64,000 nucleotides of DNA from Methylobacterium sp. NMS14P (GTDB lineage Bacteria; Pseudomonadota; Alphaproteobacteria; Rhizobiales; Beijerinckiaceae): the NCBI RefSeq assembly GCF_028583545.1, contig NZ_CP087106.1, positions 1,426,001 to 1,490,000 of the forward strand, written 5' to 3'. The notes beneath the pieces are model-generated. The model had not been told where the DNA came from, did no database searches, and was given only the letters and a program-made list of their open reading frames with translations. The position numbers and the translations under genes are program-made. The stretch's first letter is position 1. Every line of letters starts with the position of its first letter. Shown here piece after piece: positions 35,235 through 43,098 of this stretch.

Positions 35235-35298
35235 CGGACGCCGTTCGACGCGCCGGATCGCGGCGCCTCGAGAAACACATCCCTTGGACGGACCGTTG

Positions 35299-35505
35299 CT
35301 ACGTAAAAAGCGGGATCGATGCCGCAGCCGCGCCGCAGAACCACCCTCCAAGGACGTAGCCCGTGGCACGGATCGACGACGCCCCGCGGCCCGTATGATG
35401 GGACCGGATCGTCGACAGAACGCTCCTGATGTGCGCGCGCAGCTTGTCCTTGCGGAGCGCGGCCGTCTCGGCGCTCGGGTTGGGCGGGTTGGCGGAGGTC
35501 GACAT
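35299..35505 (-). CDS. Small hypothetical protein
   Basis: 68 residues. LRAHIRSVLSTIRSH (about 23-37) matches the core of the peptide at 35151. A Gly/Ala-rich hydrophobic C-terminus follows. The rest of the 35,072-35,745 gap holds nothing else supported. Confidence 0.35.
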   Translation of the reverse strand: MSTSANPPNPSAETAALRKDKLRAHIRSVLSTIRSHHTGRGASSIRATGYVLGGWFCGAAAASIPLFT

Positions 35506-35745
35506 GTCACGGGGCCCCGGCTCAGGAGCGCCACCGCTCCGGGCCGTCGGACGACGGCGGGGGGACGCTGAGGATTCCTATAATTGATAACGTGAGCGGA
35601 ATCTCAGGCGGATCGCGTAGAACCGGGCAAACTCCATGTTTTAGATGCATTAAGGTTTATCCAACCGAAGACCTTTCCCAGTCGTGTTTCGCACTACGTA
35701 GAGATATCCGGACGATCGCCGCGGGCCGGCAGCAGGGGGAGGTCG

Positions 35746-35967
35746 GTGTCCGAGCGCTTCTACTTCGACCTCGAGAGCAGCGAGGAGACGATCCGGGACG
35801 ACGACGGCGTGGAGGTCGGCAGCCTGGACGAGGCCATGGCCGAGGCGCGCAGCGTCATCGCCGAGATGGCCGACGAGGTCTGCGCCTCCGATCCCGACCG
35901 GTCCTGGAACCTGGTCGTGCGCGATGCCGCCGGGTACGCCCGCCACCGGCTGCCGATCCGCCGGTAG
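35746..35967 (+). CDS. DUF6894 family protein
   Basis: 73 residues from a GTG. The pattern RFYFDLESSEETIRDDDGVEVGSLDEAMAEA then a C-terminal beta pair (SWNLVVRDAAGYARHRLPI) is that of the short DUF6894 proteins abundant in Methylobacterium and relatives. The function is unknown. A terminator follows at 36014. Confidence 0.7.
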   Translation: MSERFYFDLESSEETIRDDDGVEVGSLDEAMAEARSVIAEMADEVCASDPDRSWNLVVRDAAGYARHRLPIRR

Positions 35968-36013
35968 CGCGGGGCCGGGACGCCCGGCGGGGCGCCGAAC
36001 GGCACCCGACAAG

Positions 36014-36043
36014 AAGCCCGCCGCGGCTTGGCCGGGCGGGCTT
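36014..36043 (+). terminator. Terminator after the DUF6894 gene
   Basis: AAGCCCGCC and GGCGGGCTT form a 9-bp stem with a 12-nt loop ending in TTT. Confidence 0.75.
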
Positions 36044-36129
36044 TAGGTGATCTCGTCTCGGAGAAGGCCCGACCGTAGACCCAGGACGGGGCGCCCGCAT
36101 CCCCCATCCGGATGAGGCCGGCGCACGAT

Positions 36130-36199
36130 CCCGCGACTGTCGGCCCGCGACTGTCGGCCCGCGACTGTCGGCCCGCGACTATCGGCCCGCGACTATCGG
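36130..36199. repeat. Tandem repeat, five 14-bp units
   Basis: Units CCCGCGACTGTCGG (three copies) and CCCGCGACTATCGG (two copies) in direct tandem, then a partial unit. The stretch lies just past the end of the glycan operon. It is not a CRISPR because there are no spacers. Confidence 0.9.
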
Positions 36200-36245
36200 C
36201 CCGCGACTGCTTTCCCGCGATGGCCCGGCCGGCGCGCCGCGGGCT

Positions 36246-37157
36246 CTACCAGGTCGCGCCCGGCAGGGGCGCGGGGGCGTAGCGGCGGACCATGGCGGCG
36301 CAGAATTCCGCGAACTCGGCGCGGACCAGCGGCGCGCTGGTGTGGTGGGGCGAGATGCCCCGGTGCTCCGGGGTGAAGCAGAACGTGACGGTGACGTCGA
36401 AATCCTGCAGCGCCGCCATCTGCCGGTCGAACCAGTCCAGCGCCCCGGGCCGGAAGCTGTCGGCCCAGGACAGGCCGGTCCGCAGGTAGCGGACACCGAG
36501 CCGCTTCATCCACGCGACGGCCTCGTCGAGCCGGTGGTCCTCGAAGTGGAACCACTGGCACAGGCCGATCTCCGGGGTGTGGCGGGCGAAGCTCTCCAGG
36601 GCGATCTTCGGGGTGCCGTCCTGCCGGAGCAGGCCCATGTGGAAGTGCCGGTAGTAGGAGGAGCCCTCGGCCTCCTTGTGGCGGGTGGTGGCCTCCCATT
36701 CCCGCGGCAGGTCGTAGAGGCTGTACCAGTGGATCCGCGGCGCCCGGCCGGAGAGCAACTCCAGGGTGCGGCGCAGGCCCCAGTCCTGGACCTCCTCGGC
36801 GCCGAAGGTCGAGACGCCGACCTCCGAGACCCAGACCGGCAGGTCGGTGACGGCGCGGATCTCGTCGAGCTTGGCCGGCCAGTCGTGGATCGACCACAGG
36901 TTCCAGTCGAGGGGGAAGCCGTGCACCGCCACGGCGTCGACGGCGTCGAGGACGCCGCGGCCCTCCATGTTGCGGATGAAGACCGGGTCGATCGGCGAGA
37001 TGCCGCCGAGCACGCGGATCAGGTTCGGGTTCGCCGCCCGGACCGCGTGGCCCGCCTCCTTGGCCATCTCGGCGAAGAGCAGCCAGTCGGGGTCGATCTC
37101 CGGGTCCCAGTGCGACTTGTTGTTGGGCTCGTTCCAGAGCATCACCGAGTCGATCAT
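36246..37157 (-). CDS. Clan GH-A glycoside hydrolase, apparently circularly permuted
   Basis: 303 residues, no signal peptide, so cytosolic. The clan GH-A acid/base motif LWNEPN occurs at residues 7-12 (E10) instead of mid-barrel, and a nucleophile-type motif VWVSEVGVS has E112. Segments that normally open the barrel (RLGVRYLRTGLSWADSFRPG, TVTFCFTPEHRG, FAAAMV-like) lie at 219-295, after the C-terminal strands. This order implies a circular permutation of the TIM barrel. It is the last gene of the operon, overlapping the methyltransferase by 4 nt. Confidence 0.7.
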   Translation of the reverse strand: MIDSVMLWNEPNNKSHWDPEIDPDWLLFAEMAKEAGHAVRAANPNLIRVLGGISPIDPVFIRNMEGRGVLDAVDAVAVHGFPLDWNLWSIHDWPAKLDEIRAVTDLPVWVSEVGVSTFGAEEVQDWGLRRTLELLSGRAPRIHWYSLYDLPREWEATTRHKEAEGSSYYRHFHMGLLRQDGTPKIALESFARHTPEIGLCQWFHFEDHRLDEAVAWMKRLGVRYLRTGLSWADSFRPGALDWFDRQMAALQDFDVTVTFCFTPEHRGISPHHTSAPLVRAEFAEFCAAMVRRYAPAPLPGATW

Positions 37158-38059
37158 CGCGTGTTCCCGCGTCCTTGCCCGCTCTCGTCCGACTGCGACC
37201 GCGCGGGGTATGCGGCCCCCAGCCCGTAGGGGACCGGCGCGGTGCGGCAGAGATAGACCTCCGCCTCGGGCTGGGCCGCGATGGCGAAGCCGCTCGCCCG
37301 CAGCATCGCCTCGATCCCGGCGCGGTTGGGGATCCACCAGTTCGTCCAGTCGTGCGCGTAGGCGCGCTCGACGAAGTGCATCCGCGGGTAACCGGGCCGC
37401 TCGAACTGGTCCATGTCCCAGAAGTCGTAATCCTCGGCGACCGGCTCGACCGCCCGGCTGCCGCGCAGCATCGACTGGAACACCAGCAGGTCGCCGGCCA
37501 CGTGCTCGCGGATCAGGTCGAGGGCCAGCAGCGGGTGGCGCAGGTGGTAGAGCACGCCCATGAACAGCACGACGTCGAACCGCTCGCCCAGGGTGCCGAC
37601 GTCGTAGACGGAGAGGTTCCGGAACTCGATGTCGTGGCCGAGGCTGGCGGCGGCGAAGCGGGCCTGGGCGAGGTAGCGCTCGTCGGAATCGAGGCCGAGC
37701 ACGCGGGCCGCGCCGCGCTGCTTCATCGCGATGGCGTAGAAGCCGCCGTTGCAGCCGATGTCGAGGACGCTCTTGCCGGTCAGGTCGGCGGGCAGCGCCC
37801 CGGCGAAGCGCCGCCACTTCACGCCCGGATAGTCGCCGAGGAAGTGGTCCGGGGCGGTCCAGACGCCGTCGCCGAGGTCGATGTTGTGGAACCAGGGACC
37901 GAGGGCGTCGGCCTGCCGGCGCAGGTCGGAGGCCGTCATGGCTCGGTCCGTCAGGGTGCGGTCCGTCAGGGTGCGGTCCGTCAGGGTGCGGTCCGTCAGG
38001 GTGCGGTCCGTCAGGGTGCGGTCCGTCAGGGTGCGGTCCGTCAGGGTGCGGTCCGTCAT
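37154..38059 (-). CDS. SAM-dependent methyltransferase (Rta_06860/TIGR04290-like) with N-terminal repeat
   Basis: 301 residues if it starts at 38059, overlapping the phosphatase stop by ATGA; 261 if at 37939 (MTASDLRRQ). The Rossmann core has VLDIGCNGGFYAIAMKQRGA (motif I), LGLDSD and FDVVLFMGVLYHL. The family is found in clusters with the same neighbours as here. The region between the two starts is a 15-bp coding repeat giving (TLTDR)7. It likely methylates the glycan or a sugar nucleotide. Family name from recall of TIGRFAM, not searched. Confidence 0.85.
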   Translation of the reverse strand: MTDRTLTDRTLTDRTLTDRTLTDRTLTDRTLTDRTLTDRAMTASDLRRQADALGPWFHNIDLGDGVWTAPDHFLGDYPGVKWRRFAGALPADLTGKSVLDIGCNGGFYAIAMKQRGAARVLGLDSDERYLAQARFAAASLGHDIEFRNLSVYDVGTLGERFDVVLFMGVLYHLRHPLLALDLIREHVAGDLLVFQSMLRGSRAVEPVAEDYDFWDMDQFERPGYPRMHFVERAYAHDWTNWWIPNRAGIEAMLRASGFAIAAQPEAEVYLCRTAPVPYGLGAAYPARSQSDESGQGRGNTR

Positions 38060-38065
38060 GGCGCG
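37946..38065 (-). repeat. 15-bp tandem repeat in the methyltransferase start region
   Basis: Seven identical units GTCCGTCAGGGTGCG followed by one variant unit that contains the ATG. The length is a multiple of three, so copy-number change would not shift the frame. It spans the phosphatase/methyltransferase junction. Confidence 0.95.
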
Positions 38066-38658
38066 GTCCGTTCGTTGATCGACACGACCCGCCCGCCGCC
38101 GGGCCAGAGGGCGAGCTCGCTGCAGGAGGCCGGGTCGACGACGATCCGGTCGTAGGCGTCGAGGCCGAGGCCGAGGAGCCCGAGGAGGGCGGCCCGGATG
38201 ACGTCGCCGTGGCTCACGAGGATCACGGGCGCGCCGTCCGCGGCGAAGCGGGCGAGGACCCGGCCGACCCGTCCCTGCGCCTCCGCCATGCTCTCGCCGC
38301 CCGGCGGGCGGGCGGTCGCGCGCTCCGCGTTCCAGGCGGCCCAGAGGGGATCGGCCGCGAGGGCGTCGAAGCTGCGGCCCGTCCAGGCGCCGGTCTCGAT
38401 CTCGTCGAGGTCGGGCTCGGTCGCGACCGTCAGCCCGAGGGCCGCGGCGATCGGCGCGGCGGTCTCGGCGGTGCGGTCGCGCGGGCTCGCCAGCAGGGTG
38501 CCGGCGCCGCGCCCGGCGAGGCGGCGGGCGAGGGCGTCGGCCAGCGCCCGCGCCTCGGCGCGGCCGGCCTCGCTCAGGGAGACGCCCGGCATGCGCCCGC
38601 ACAGGATCCGGCCGAGCCGGTCGTGGCTGCCGTGGCGGACGAGGAAGACCTGCCTCAT
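38056..38658 (-). CDS. Histidine phosphatase family protein
   Basis: 200 residues with FLVRHGSHD (phospho-His H9), SPRDRTAETA (Arg), E in DEIETGAWTG and the second His in VILVSHGDVIRA. Canonical phosphoglycerate mutase-like phosphatase. Directly downstream of inositol-phosphate synthase and upstream of a methyltransferase, it is a candidate for dephosphorylating an inositol- or sugar-phosphate intermediate in this operon. Confidence 0.9.
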   Translation of the reverse strand: MRQVFLVRHGSHDRLGRILCGRMPGVSLSEAGRAEARALADALARRLAGRGAGTLLASPRDRTAETAAPIAAALGLTVATEPDLDEIETGAWTGRSFDALAADPLWAAWNAERATARPPGGESMAEAQGRVGRVLARFAADGAPVILVSHGDVIRAALLGLLGLGLDAYDRIVVDPASCSELALWPGGGRVVSINERTAP

Positions 38659-38740
38659 GCGGGGCGGCCCGTCGGAAACACGGCGATCGGGGTCAGCGAA
38701 CGCGTCGTCCGCCCCGCGCCCGCCGGTACGCCAACCACCA

Positions 38741-39823
38741 TCACACGCCCTCGCCCGCCGCGAAGCGCAGGGTGCGGTCCCGCGCCTCCGCGTCGGTGAA
38801 CTGCCGGGGCGGCGACTTCATGAAGTAGCTCGACGGCCCTTCCAGCGCCCCGCCGAGGCCCCGGTCGAGGGCGAGGCGGGCGCAGCGCACCGCGTCGATC
38901 ACGATGCCGGCGGAGTTCGGCGAGTCCCACACCTCGAGCTTCAGCTCGATGTTGAGCGGCACGCCGCCGAAGGCCGTGCCCTCCAGGCGGATATGCGCCC
39001 ATTTCCGGTCGGTCAGCCACGGCACGTGGTCGCTCGGGCCGACATGGATGTCGCCCGGGGCCAGGGCTCCGTCGAGCTGGCTCGTCACCGCCCGGGTCTT
39101 CGAGAGCTTCTTCGATTCCAGCCGCTCGCGCTCCAGCATGTTCAGGAAGTCGGCGTTGCCGCCGAAGTTGAGCTGGTAGGTCCGGTCCAGCCGGACGCCG
39201 CGCTCGCGCAGGAGGTTGGCGAGCACCCGGTGCACGATGGTGGCGCCGACCTGGCTCTTGATGTCGTCCCCGACGATCGGCAGTCCCCGGGCGGCGAAGC
39301 GCTCCGCCCATTCCGGGTTCGACGCGATGAAGACCGGGATGCAGTTCACGAAGGCGCAGCCGGCCTGCAGGGCGCAGTCCGCGTAGAACTCGGTGGCCGC
39401 CTGCGAGCCCACCGGAAGGTAGGAGACGAGCACCTGCGCGTCGGTGCGCCGCAGCTCCGCGACCACGTCGGCCACCGGCTCGGGCGATTCCGCGACCACC
39501 CCCTCGAGGTAGCGGCCGATCCCGTCGTGGGTCGGCCCGCGCCGCACCGTGACGCCGGTCTCCGGCACCGCGGCGAAGACCTGCGTGTTGTTGGGCTCGG
39601 CCAGGATCGCCGCGGCGAGGTCGCGCCCGACCTTGCCGGCGGCGACGTCGAAGGCCGCGACGACCGCGATGTCGCGCACCCGGTAGCCGCCGAGGTCCGG
39701 CGACATCAGGCCGGGCACGGGCTCGCCGGGCGCCGCGTCGCGGTAATGGTGCAGCCCCTGCACGAAGGACGAGGCGCAGTTGCCGATCCCGACGAGGCCG
39801 ACGCGGATGGGGGCGGCGTCCAT
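38741..39823 (-). CDS. ino1: Inositol-3-phosphate synthase
   Basis: 360 residues. The NAD-binding motif [15 protein letters not shown], then [38 protein letters not shown] and [13 protein letters not shown] are characteristic of the actinobacterial-type 1L-myo-inositol-1-phosphate synthase, which converts glucose 6-phosphate to inositol 3-phosphate. All signature blocks are present. Location inside a glycosyltransferase operon indicates inositol is a building block of the product rather than general metabolism. Confidence 0.93.
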   Translation of the reverse strand: MDAAPIRVGLVGIGNCASSFVQGLHHYRDAAPGEPVPGLMSPDLGGYRVRDIAVVAAFDVAAGKVGRDLAAAILAEPNNTQVFAAVPETGVTVRRGPTHDGIGRYLEGVVAESPEPVADVVAELRRTDAQVLVSYLPVGSQAATEFYADCALQAGCAFVNCIPVFIASNPEWAERFAARGLPIVGDDIKSQVGATIVHRVLANLLRERGVRLDRTYQLNFGGNADFLNMLERERLESKKLSKTRAVTSQLDGALAPGDIHVGPSDHVPWLTDRKWAHIRLEGTAFGGVPLNIELKLEVWDSPNSAGIVIDAVRCARLALDRGLGGALEGPSSYFMKSPPRQFTDAEARDRTLRFAAGEGV

Positions 39824-39850
39824 CAGCGCCTCGGCCGCCCGGGGCGTGGC

Positions 39851-40861
39851 TCAGCCGGCGACAACGGCGCGCTCCTCGATGGCCGGACGCGCCCGGCGCG
39901 GAGCGATCTCGCGGGAGAACCACGCGATCGTCGCCTCCAGGCCCTCCTCCAGGGGCACCCGCGGCGACCAGCCGAGCAGGGTCTCGGCACGGGTGATGTC
40001 CGGCCGGCGGCGCTGGGGATCGTCCACCGGCAGCGGCCGGCGCACGATCCGGGACGGGGTCTCGGTCATCCGCACCACGAGGTCGACCAGCGCGCCGACC
40101 GTCAGCTCGCGGGGGTTGCCGAGGTTGACCGGGCCGGCGAGGGGCGTCTCCACCGCCATCAGCCGGAGGAGCCCGTCCACCAGGTCGCTGACGTAGCAGA
40201 AGGAACGGGTCTGCTCGCCGTTGCCGTAGACCGTGATGTCGTCGCCGGCGAGCGCCTGGCAGATCACGTTGGAGACGACCCGGCCGTCGTCGGCGCGCAT
40301 CCGCGGCCCGTAGGTGTTGAAGATCCGCGCGACGCGGATGTCGAGGCCGTGCTGGCGCTCGAAATCGAAGGTCAGGGTCTCGGCGGAGCGCTTGCCCTCG
40401 TCGTAGCAGGCCCGCGGCCCGGTCGGGTTGACGTTGCCCCAGTAGGATTCCTGCTGCGGGTGCCGCTCCGGATCGCCGTAGACCTCGCTGGTGGAGGCCT
40501 GGAGGAAGCGCGCCCCGGCGTCCCGGGCAATCTCGAGCAGCCGGCCGGTGCCCAGCACGCTGGTCATCATCGTGTGGACCGGGTCGGCCTGGTAGTGCGG
40601 CGGCGAGGCCGCGCAGGCGAGGTTGAACACCCAGTCGAACCGCGGCAGCGCCGGCAGCGGCTCCGTCACGTCCGCCTCGACGAAGTCGAACCGCGCCTCG
40701 TTGGCGAGATGGGCGAGATTCGCCCGCCGCCCGGTCAGCAGGCTGTCGACACAGGTGACGCGCGCCCCGTCGGCGAGGAGCGCGTCGATCAGATGCGAGC
40801 CGATGAACCCGGCACCGCCGGCGACGAGGACTCGGATGCCGCTCCTGGTTCCCACCATCAT
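39851..40861 (-). CDS. uxs: UDP-glucuronate decarboxylase (UDP-xylose synthase)
   Basis: 336-residue extended SDR with Rossmann motif GGAGFIGSHL, STSEVYGDP, YDEGKR (catalytic Tyr/Lys in CYDEGKR) and RIFNTYGPRM. The PTGPRACYDEGKR stretch distinguishes UDP-xylose synthase from other SDR epimerases. It produces UDP-xylose from UDP-glucuronate. It lies 27 bases from ino1 in the operon and supplies a pentosyl donor. Confidence 0.92.
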   Translation of the reverse strand: MMVGTRSGIRVLVAGGAGFIGSHLIDALLADGARVTCVDSLLTGRRANLAHLANEARFDFVEADVTEPLPALPRFDWVFNLACAASPPHYQADPVHTMMTSVLGTGRLLEIARDAGARFLQASTSEVYGDPERHPQQESYWGNVNPTGPRACYDEGKRSAETLTFDFERQHGLDIRVARIFNTYGPRMRADDGRVVSNVICQALAGDDITVYGNGEQTRSFCYVSDLVDGLLRLMAVETPLAGPVNLGNPRELTVGALVDLVVRMTETPSRIVRRPLPVDDPQRRRPDITRAETLLGWSPRVPLEEGLEATIAWFSREIAPRRARPAIEERAVVAG

Positions 40862-40873
40862 TCTCCCGAGTGC

Positions 40874-41983
40874 CTAGTGACCGATGATCGCGAGATCGGG
40901 CGCGGCGGAGCGCGCGAATCCCGACAGCGCGCCCGCTTCGCCGAGGAAGCGTTCGAGTTCCTCGGCGCGGGCGGCGGCGGTGTGCCGCGCGAGGATCGCC
41001 GCGCGGGCCGCGGCGCCGAGGCTCCGCCGATCCGCCTCGGGACGCCCGCGCAGGATGGCCAGGACGGCGTCCGGGCCGTCGGGCAGCAGGATTTCGCGCT
41101 CCGGGACGAGCAGGGTGTCGAGACCGTCCCACCGGTCGGAGATCACCGGCGTGCCGCAGGCGCCCGCCTCGAACAGGCGCACGCTCGGGCTCCAGCCGGC
41201 CCGGACCATGTCGGCGCGGGTGACGTTCAGAGTGTAGCGGCTCGCCGCGTAGAAATCCGGGTGCCGGTCCGGCGGCAGGTGCTCGATCCGCTCGACGTTG
41301 GCGGGCCAGTCGATGCCGGCCGGGTACTGGGGGCCCGCCACCGCGAAGCGGAGATCGGGGGCGCGGCGGGCCGGCTCGACCAGCAGGCGCTCCAGCGTGG
41401 GCTGCCGGTCCGGGCTGTAGGTCCCGAGATAGCCGAGATCGTAGCGCGCCGGGCGGTCGAGGGCCGGGTAGGCATCCGGATCGACCGAGCAGTAGAGCGC
41501 TCTCGCGGCGGGCGCGCCGTAGGCCCGCTCCAGGCGCCGCAGGGTCGGGCCGCCCGTGAAGGACAGGTAGAGGTCGTAATCCCGGATCTGCCCGGCCGCG
41601 AGGTAGGCGCAGGTGCCGGCCTCCAGGGCGGCCAGCGTCACCGGCGTGTCGATGTCGTAGAAGGCGCGGGTCCCCCGGGCCCAGTCGAGCACGCGGGCGC
41701 CCGCCGCGACGCCCTCCGGCACGTAGGACCCGACGATCACGGCATCCGCCCCGGCGATGGCGGCGCGGTGCGCGTCGAGCCCGTCGAGATCGGCGTAGAG
41801 GGCGAGGTCGCAGAAGCCGGGCTCGGGCAGGTCGCGGTGCTGGGCGTACCAGGGCACGTCGCGCTCCAGGAACAGGACGTGGTGGCCGCGCCCCGCGAAG
41901 GCCTTGAGCAGCGCCCGGTAGGTGGTCGCGTGGCCGTTCCCCCAGGACGAGGACAGGCTCAGGCCCAGGACGACCAGGCGCAT
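40874..41983 (-). CDS. CgeB-like glycosyltransferase (1 of 3)
   Basis: 369 residues from the ATG at 41983; a GTG at 41998 overlaps the previous stop and is possible. The start VLGLSLSSSWGNGHATTYR, the segment FYDIDTPVTL and the C-terminal block SVRLFEAGACGTPVISDRWDGLD are shared with the CgeB group of glycosyltransferases (GT-B fold). Enzymes with this fold transfer a sugar from a nucleotide donor. It is a paralogue of the next two genes. Confidence 0.85.
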   Translation of the reverse strand: MRLVVLGLSLSSSWGNGHATTYRALLKAFAGRGHHVLFLERDVPWYAQHRDLPEPGFCDLALYADLDGLDAHRAAIAGADAVIVGSYVPEGVAAGARVLDWARGTRAFYDIDTPVTLAALEAGTCAYLAAGQIRDYDLYLSFTGGPTLRRLERAYGAPAARALYCSVDPDAYPALDRPARYDLGYLGTYSPDRQPTLERLLVEPARRAPDLRFAVAGPQYPAGIDWPANVERIEHLPPDRHPDFYAASRYTLNVTRADMVRAGWSPSVRLFEAGACGTPVISDRWDGLDTLLVPEREILLPDGPDAVLAILRGRPEADRRSLGAAARAAILARHTAAARAEELERFLGEAGALSGFARSAAPDLAIIGH

Positions 41984-41994
41984 CGGGGCCGCGC

Positions 41995-43098
41995 TCACGC
42001 GACGCTCCGCCGGTTCGCGTCCGCCTTGCGGGCCGCCTCCGCCCGCAGGATCGCGTCGACCTCGACCGCCCGGCGCGCGTAGGTGTGCTGCGCCGTGATG
42101 CGCCGGCGGGCGGCCTCGCCGATGGCGCGGGCCCGCTCCGGGGTGAGGGCGGCGACGTGGTCGGCGACGTCGCGCCCGTCCCGGGCGACCAGCACCTCGG
42201 TCCCCGCGTCGAGGAACAGGCCGAGGCCCTCCCAGGCGTCGGTGATCAGGCAGGCGCCGGCGCCGGCCGCCTCGAACACCCGGGTGGCGGGGGAGAAGCC
42301 GACCGCCGCCATGCTGTCGCGGGCGATGTTCAGGACGGCGAGGGGCGTCGTGTTGAAGGCGTTGTGCTCGCGCGTGTAGACGTGGCCGAGATGCCGGACG
42401 TTCAGCGGCAGGCCGCGGCTCTCCCAGCCGTTGCCGCCGATGAGGAAAGACCGCTCCGGCAGGCGCGCCGCCGCCGCGAGGAAGAACTTCTCGACGCGGG
42501 CCTCGCGGTCGGGCAGGCGGTTGCCCAGGAAGGCGAGATCGGCCGCGAAGCGCGGCTCCGGCGGCACCGGGAAATGGGTGTCCGGATCGAGCGCGTTGTA
42601 GATCGGGATGCAGGCCCGGGCGCCGAAGCCCTCGTAGGCCTCGACCACCGGCGGCCCGCCGCCGTAGGTGAGCACGAGGTCGAGGTCGGGCAGGGCGCGG
42701 CGGAGCGCGTGGTCGGGATCGGCGCGCATCTCGGCGAGCGTCGCCGGGGCGTCGACGTCCCAGAAGATCCGCACCGCCTCCGGGCGCGACGCCGCGATGA
42801 TCCCTTCGAGCAGCTCGTCGTCGAACACGCCGACGCCGCTCGCCTTCACGACCACGTCGGCCATCGCCGCCTCGGCGACGACCGCCCGGGCGGCCTCGAT
42901 CGTCGCCGGGTAGACCGTCACCGCCGCGTAGGGCGGGGGCTCGATGTCCCGGTGCTGCTGCCGGTCGAAGGCGTCGGGCTCGTAGAAGGTGATCGTGTGG
43001 CCGTGCCGCGCCAGGGCGGCGAGCATCCCCCGGTAATAGGTCGCGGCGCCGTTCCAGTAGGACGACAGCAGGGAGGAGCCGTAGAAGGCGATCTTCAC
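41995..43098 (-). CDS. CgeB-like glycosyltransferase (2 of 3)
   Basis: 367 residues, GT-B type. It has FYGSSLLSSYWNGAATYYRG, FWDVDAPATLAEM and FEAAGAGACLITDAWEGLG, in the same order as in the neighbouring paralogue. Its stop overlaps the next start and its start overlaps the preceding stop by 4 nt each. The three CgeB-like genes probably arose by tandem duplication and diverged in acceptor or donor use. Confidence 0.87.
   Translation of the reverse strand: MKIAFYGSSLLSSYWNGAATYYRGMLAALARHGHTITFYEPDAFDRQQHRDIEPPPYAAVTVYPATIEAARAVVAEAAMADVVVKASGVGVFDDELLEGIIAASRPEAVRIFWDVDAPATLAEMRADPDHALRRALPDLDLVLTYGGGPPVVEAYEGFGARACIPIYNALDPDTHFPVPPEPRFAADLAFLGNRLPDREARVEKFFLAAAARLPERSFLIGGNGWESRGLPLNVRHLGHVYTREHNAFNTTPLAVLNIARDSMAAVGFSPATRVFEAAGAGACLITDAWEGLGLFLDAGTEVLVARDGRDVADHVAALTPERARAIGEAARRRITAQHTYARRAVEVDAILRAEAARKADANRRSVA

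Noticed and set aside
36130..38065. Tandem repeats considered as CRISPR arrays
   Set aside because: Units are directly adjacent without spacers and no cas gene is nearby.
38198..42082. Very long plus-strand open frame opposite the glycan operon
   Set aside because: It is the antisense shadow of several confirmed genes in very GC-rich DNA; no domain is recognisable.
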